Origin: an uncultured Lachnospiraceae bacterium
GTDB taxonomy: Bacteria > Bacillota > Clostridia > Lachnospirales > Lachnospiraceae
DNA: 8,109 bases
Direction: 5' to 3'
Assembly (NCBI GenBank): GCA_948665105.1
Contig: CAPNGW010000097.1
Span: forward strand, 1-8,109
Of the stretch, positions 6,457 to 8,109 are shown piece after piece. The stretch's first letter is position 1, and each line of letters opens with the position of its first letter. The notes below the pieces were generated by a model that ran no database searches, was not told the DNA's origin, and saw nothing but the letters and a program-made list of their open reading frames with translations. Both the position numbers and the translations under genes were made by a program.

Positions 6457-6975
6457 ATGATTGCACCCATCCAACATCCCCTAAATAGCGGTTGTTCAAG
6501 TGTTTTTGAAAAATGGAGCATTTCTGAGCACAATGTGGGCACAGAAGAACTGGCCCATATGGAGATGGTCTCCACCATCGTGTACCAGCTTACGAAAAAT
6601 CTCTCTCCGGAGGAAATCAAGGCCTCCGGCTTTGACAAATACTACGTGGACCATACCCTGGCCCTGTGGCCCCAGGCAGCCGGAGGAATCCCCTTTAACG
6701 CCTGTGAGTTCCAGTCCAAGGGAGATCCCATCACCGATTTGTTTGAGGATTTGGCGGCAGAACAAAAAGCCCGCACCACCTACGACAACATTTTACGCTT
6801 AGTCAAGGACCCGGAGGTCAGCGACCCCATCCGCTTCCTGCGTCAGCGTGAAATCGTGCATTTTCAAAGATTCGGGGAAGGCCTCCGGCTGGTTCAGGAA
6901 CAATTGGATTCCCGGAATTTCTATGCCTTCAACCCGGAATTCGACATTCCTCAGGGAGGCGCCTGTAATAAGTAA
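6457..6975 (+). CDS. cotJC: 3' part of an interrupted CotJC-type manganese catalase gene
   Basis: From Val27 onward (base 6535) this reads as a manganese-catalase/CotJC protein, a ferritin-like fold with a dinuclear Mn site found in spore coats. Of the five expected Mn ligands four are visible: Glu31 and His34 (GTEELAH), Glu102 (AAEQKAR) and His135 (REIVHF). The fifth, a Glu about 31 residues before Glu31, should lie in the missing N-terminal part (about 63 residues). The first 26 codons (6457-6534) are unlike the family and come from the neighbouring element, and the ATG at 6457 has only a weak AGG upstream. As it stands the product would lack a ligand and a helix and probably is not functional. 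Excision of the element to the left could restore the gene. The tail FNPEFDIPQGGACNK is typical of clostridial members. Homology is clear; expression is doubtful. Confidence 0.85.
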   Translation: MIAPIQHPLNSGCSSVFEKWSISEHNVGTEELAHMEMVSTIVYQLTKNLSPEEIKASGFDKYYVDHTLALWPQAAGGIPFNACEFQSKGDPITDLFEDLAAEQKARTTYDNILRLVKDPEVSDPIRFLRQREIVHFQRFGEGLRLVQEQLDSRNFYAFNPEFDIPQGGACNK

Positions 6976-6987
6976 AATCATCAGAAG

Positions 6988-7011
6988 AGGGACTGCTTTC
7001 GGGCAGTCCCT
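6988..7011 (+). terminator. Hairpin after cotJC without T-tract (weak terminator candidate)
   Basis: AGGGACTGC (6988-6996) pairs perfectly with GCAGTCCCT (7003-7011) around a TTTCGG loop, 12 bases past the cotJC stop. The stem is strong and correctly placed to end the transcript, but it is followed by GATTCTCG, not a run of T, so termination may be weak and it may serve mainly to stabilise the mRNA 3' end. Confidence 0.4.
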
Positions 7012-7050
7012 GATTCTCGAAGCAGCCTCACTCGTCGCACTCCTCTTCAC

Positions 7051-7169
7051 ATGATTGTTTTTACATCATTGGAATTAATATACTGCTGTTGCTTATTGTC
7101 TGCGCTTCTGGTGCCATAACATTATTATACTATTGTGTTATGAGAAAAGAAATATTTGAAATAAAATAA
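7051..7169 (+). pseudogene. Possible frameshifted small single-pass membrane peptide
   Basis: In the 298-base gap between cotJC and the next gene, one frame (7062-7169) encodes a hydrophobic helix (GINILLLLIVCASGAITLLY) followed by a charged tail (VMRKEIFEIK) and TAA. This frame has no start codon of its own. An ATG at 7051 would start it if the T5 run at 7058-7062 had one more T. Small membrane peptides of about 39 residues with this layout are common, but no ribosome binding site is evident. It may be a decayed gene, a sequencing error, or chance. The rest of the gap shows no supported feature except the hairpin and the ribosome binding site of the following gene. Confidence 0.2.
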
Positions 7170-7273
7170 TTCCTTTTTCCAAGACTAAAATGACTTTTTT
7201 GGTGACATATCCGTTATGTTTTACCCGGAATATACCGAAAAAAGCATTATAGAAAGGATGGCAGGAGAAGCTT

Positions 7274-8026
7274 ATGAATGTGTCGAAAAACAATTTTAAT
7301 TTATTTTCTGTATTCCGTCAACGATTTGGCGCTGACAGTATGATGAAAAGTACTCAGGAGAAGCTGGAGCGGCAGCAGAAGGCCCAGAGCCAGATTGAGT
7401 ATTGGGAGAGCCGGAAGGAAAATCTAAAGCAGATGGAATGCGATACGGTGGAGGATATTAGCAGAAAGCTGGAAATGTTTCATTCTTATGAGGATGAAAT
7501 AAATGCGGTAAAGAAGGCTTACAATTTTGAGCAGATGCGCCATGTTCTGGATGAAGCAGAGGAGCAGGGGAAGAAAATTGCCGAGGCGGTGGAAAAGACC
7601 GAGCCGAAGACCGAAGAAGAACGGAAGAAAGAGGCCATCGAGGAAGCCACTGGAGTCGAGGACACAGAAGGCGTTCTGGATGAGCTGCTGGAAGAGCTGC
7701 CAGAAGAGCTGGAGGAATTAAGGGAAGAGCTGGAAGAGTTGCCAGAAGAGCTTGCCGCGGAAGCGGAAAAAAGCTTGGCGGAAATGGCAGTCGCGGAAGC
7801 GGAAAAGAGCTTGGCGGACAAGACAGTCGAGGAGGCGGAAAAGAACCTGACAGAAGGGATGCCCCAGAAGGAAAATCTGCAGGAGGAGCTTGCCGGAAAG
7901 CCGAAAGAGACCCAGGCGGAAAAGCTTGCCCGGGAGTCCTCGGAAAACCGTGCCAGAAAGCGGTATGTGGAGCTTCTGAATCAGTCAGAGGAAGACAAAG
8001 GCGCGCAGCTGGATTACCGTATGTGA
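7274..8026 (+). CDS. Unrecognised highly charged coiled-coil protein with tandem repeats
   Basis: I do not recognise this 250-residue protein with certainty. It has no signal peptide, membrane segment or catalytic motif. Residues 24-125 look like a mostly helical, conserved-looking region (DISRKLEMFHSYEDEINAVK at 61-80, then an EQMRHVLDEAEEQGKKIAEA stretch). Residues 133-161 are Leu/Glu-rich repeats (EELPEELEEL), and 162-197 are three 12-residue repeats (AEAEKSLAEMAV, AEAEKSLADKTV, EEAEKNLTEGMP). The tail is charged and ends LDYRM. Coiled-coil structure is likely over most of the length. The ATG at 7274 has AGGAG 6 bases upstream; an ATG at 7258 opens only a 13-codon frame. It seems to be chromosomal and unrelated to the element. 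It could be a structural or scaffolding protein. Function unknown. Confidence 0.75.
   Translation: MNVSKNNFNLFSVFRQRFGADSMMKSTQEKLERQQKAQSQIEYWESRKENLKQMECDTVEDISRKLEMFHSYEDEINAVKKAYNFEQMRHVLDEAEEQGKKIAEAVEKTEPKTEEERKKEAIEEATGVEDTEGVLDELLEELPEELEELREELEELPEELAAEAEKSLAEMAVAEAEKSLADKTVEEAEKNLTEGMPQKENLQEELAGKPKETQAEKLARESSENRARKRYVELLNQSEEDKGAQLDYRM
7757..7864 (+). repeat. Three tandem 36-base repeats within the coiled-coil gene
   Basis: Units 7757-7792, 7793-7828 and 7829-7864 each encode 12 residues of the pattern (A/E)EAEK(S/N)L. The first two are nearly identical in DNA, the third is diverged. Because the unit is a multiple of three, copy-number change by slippage would keep the reading frame. 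Confidence 0.7.
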
Positions 8027-8109
8027 TGGGGGAGGCATTGCCGAGGGTGATGGCCGAGTATGTGAAGTTTTTTCTGTAAAAAGTGCTTTGCAGGGTCTTT
8101 TATGATAAA

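Larger units (their letters stand above)
1..6534. mobile_element. Putative serine-recombinase element carrying a TCS/ABC module, inserted in cotJC (left end outside window)
   Basis: All genes here lie on the minus strand and include a large serine recombinase, the usual integrase of such elements. On the right, homology to a chromosomal manganese catalase gene begins abruptly in mid-gene at about 6535, which marks a junction. Base composition changes too: by hand count, bases 5281-5340 are about 32% G+C and bases 6661-6720 about 63%. The left end and the 5' half of cotJC should lie past position 1, beyond the rest of the recombinase. No conjugation, relaxase or phage structural gene is visible, so the part seen is compact. 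The exact crossover bases cannot be set without the left junction or an uninterrupted relative. It could instead be the remnant of a larger element left by deletion. Confidence 0.55.

Noticed and set aside
6500..6802. Plus-strand and minus-strand frames overlapping cotJC
   Set aside because: They are out of frame with the clear manganese-catalase reading and have no family features.
7190..7260. Promoter for the coiled-coil gene (TGACTT ... TATGTT, or TATAGA near 7248)
   Set aside because: No candidate combines an acceptable -35, spacing and -10; a sporulation or other alternative sigma site cannot be excluded, but I cannot support one.
7519..7821. Serine-rich 100-residue minus-strand frame
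   Set aside because: It is the complement of the Glu/Leu repeat codons of the coiled-coil gene (GAG/GAA and CTG read back as serine-rich codons).
8027..8109. Terminator after the coiled-coil gene (AAAG-TGC / GCA-CTTT near 8078-8100)
   Set aside because: The stem is short and bulged, and the T-tract is brief; not enough to call.
1..8109. tRNA, rRNA, CRISPR array, riboswitch or insertion sequence
   Set aside because: No cloverleaf, spaced repeat array, conserved riboswitch core or transposase was seen on either strand.

Overview
The window looks like a spore-forming Clostridia genome, most likely Lachnospiraceae. The reasons are a CotJC-type manganese catalase fragment, strong AGGAGG-type ribosome binding sites, a VncRS/Vex-like sensory and ABC module, and an AT-richer block set beside GC-richer flanking DNA. 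The taxon is inferred from protein resemblance, not proven.

Positions 1 to about 6534 appear to be one block of accessory DNA, with every gene on the minus strand. From its right end it reads: an OmpR-family response regulator (6434-5766), a sensor histidine kinase (5782-4412, overlapping it by 17 bases), a hairpin terminator, a promoter/leader region with three TTTGATT direct repeats and a long palindrome, two FtsX-type ABC permeases (4221-2860 and 2830-1520), and their ATPase (1506-877). A clear minus-strand terminator follows at 792-821. A separate unit comes next: an extended -10 promoter, a possible 21-codon micro-ORF, a 66-residue SHOCT-like small protein, and the first 140 residues of a large serine recombinase that runs off the left edge. 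The response regulator, kinase, permease, permease and ATPase set resembles the VncRS/Vex123 systems of Firmicutes. The likely logic is that the kinase senses an envelope or peptide signal, the regulator acts at the repeats before the first permease, and the ABC complex exports or extracts a substrate at the membrane.

At about 6535 the sequence switches abruptly, in codon frame, into the middle of a manganese catalase/CotJC gene on the plus strand (to 6975). Its first ~63 residues, with the first manganese-ligand Glu, are absent and replaced by unrelated codons. The simplest reading is that a recombinase-encoding element inserted into cotJC, so that the missing 5' part should lie beyond the left edge. 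Since cotJC is a sporulation gene, this resembles sigK/skin and spsM/SPbeta, where a serine recombinase excises an element to rebuild a spore gene. That is the most interesting hypothesis here.

Right of cotJC come a hairpin without a T-tract, a stretch that may hold a frameshifted small membrane peptide, and an unrecognised, highly charged, repeat-containing coiled-coil protein (7274-8026). The last 83 bases hold nothing I can support.
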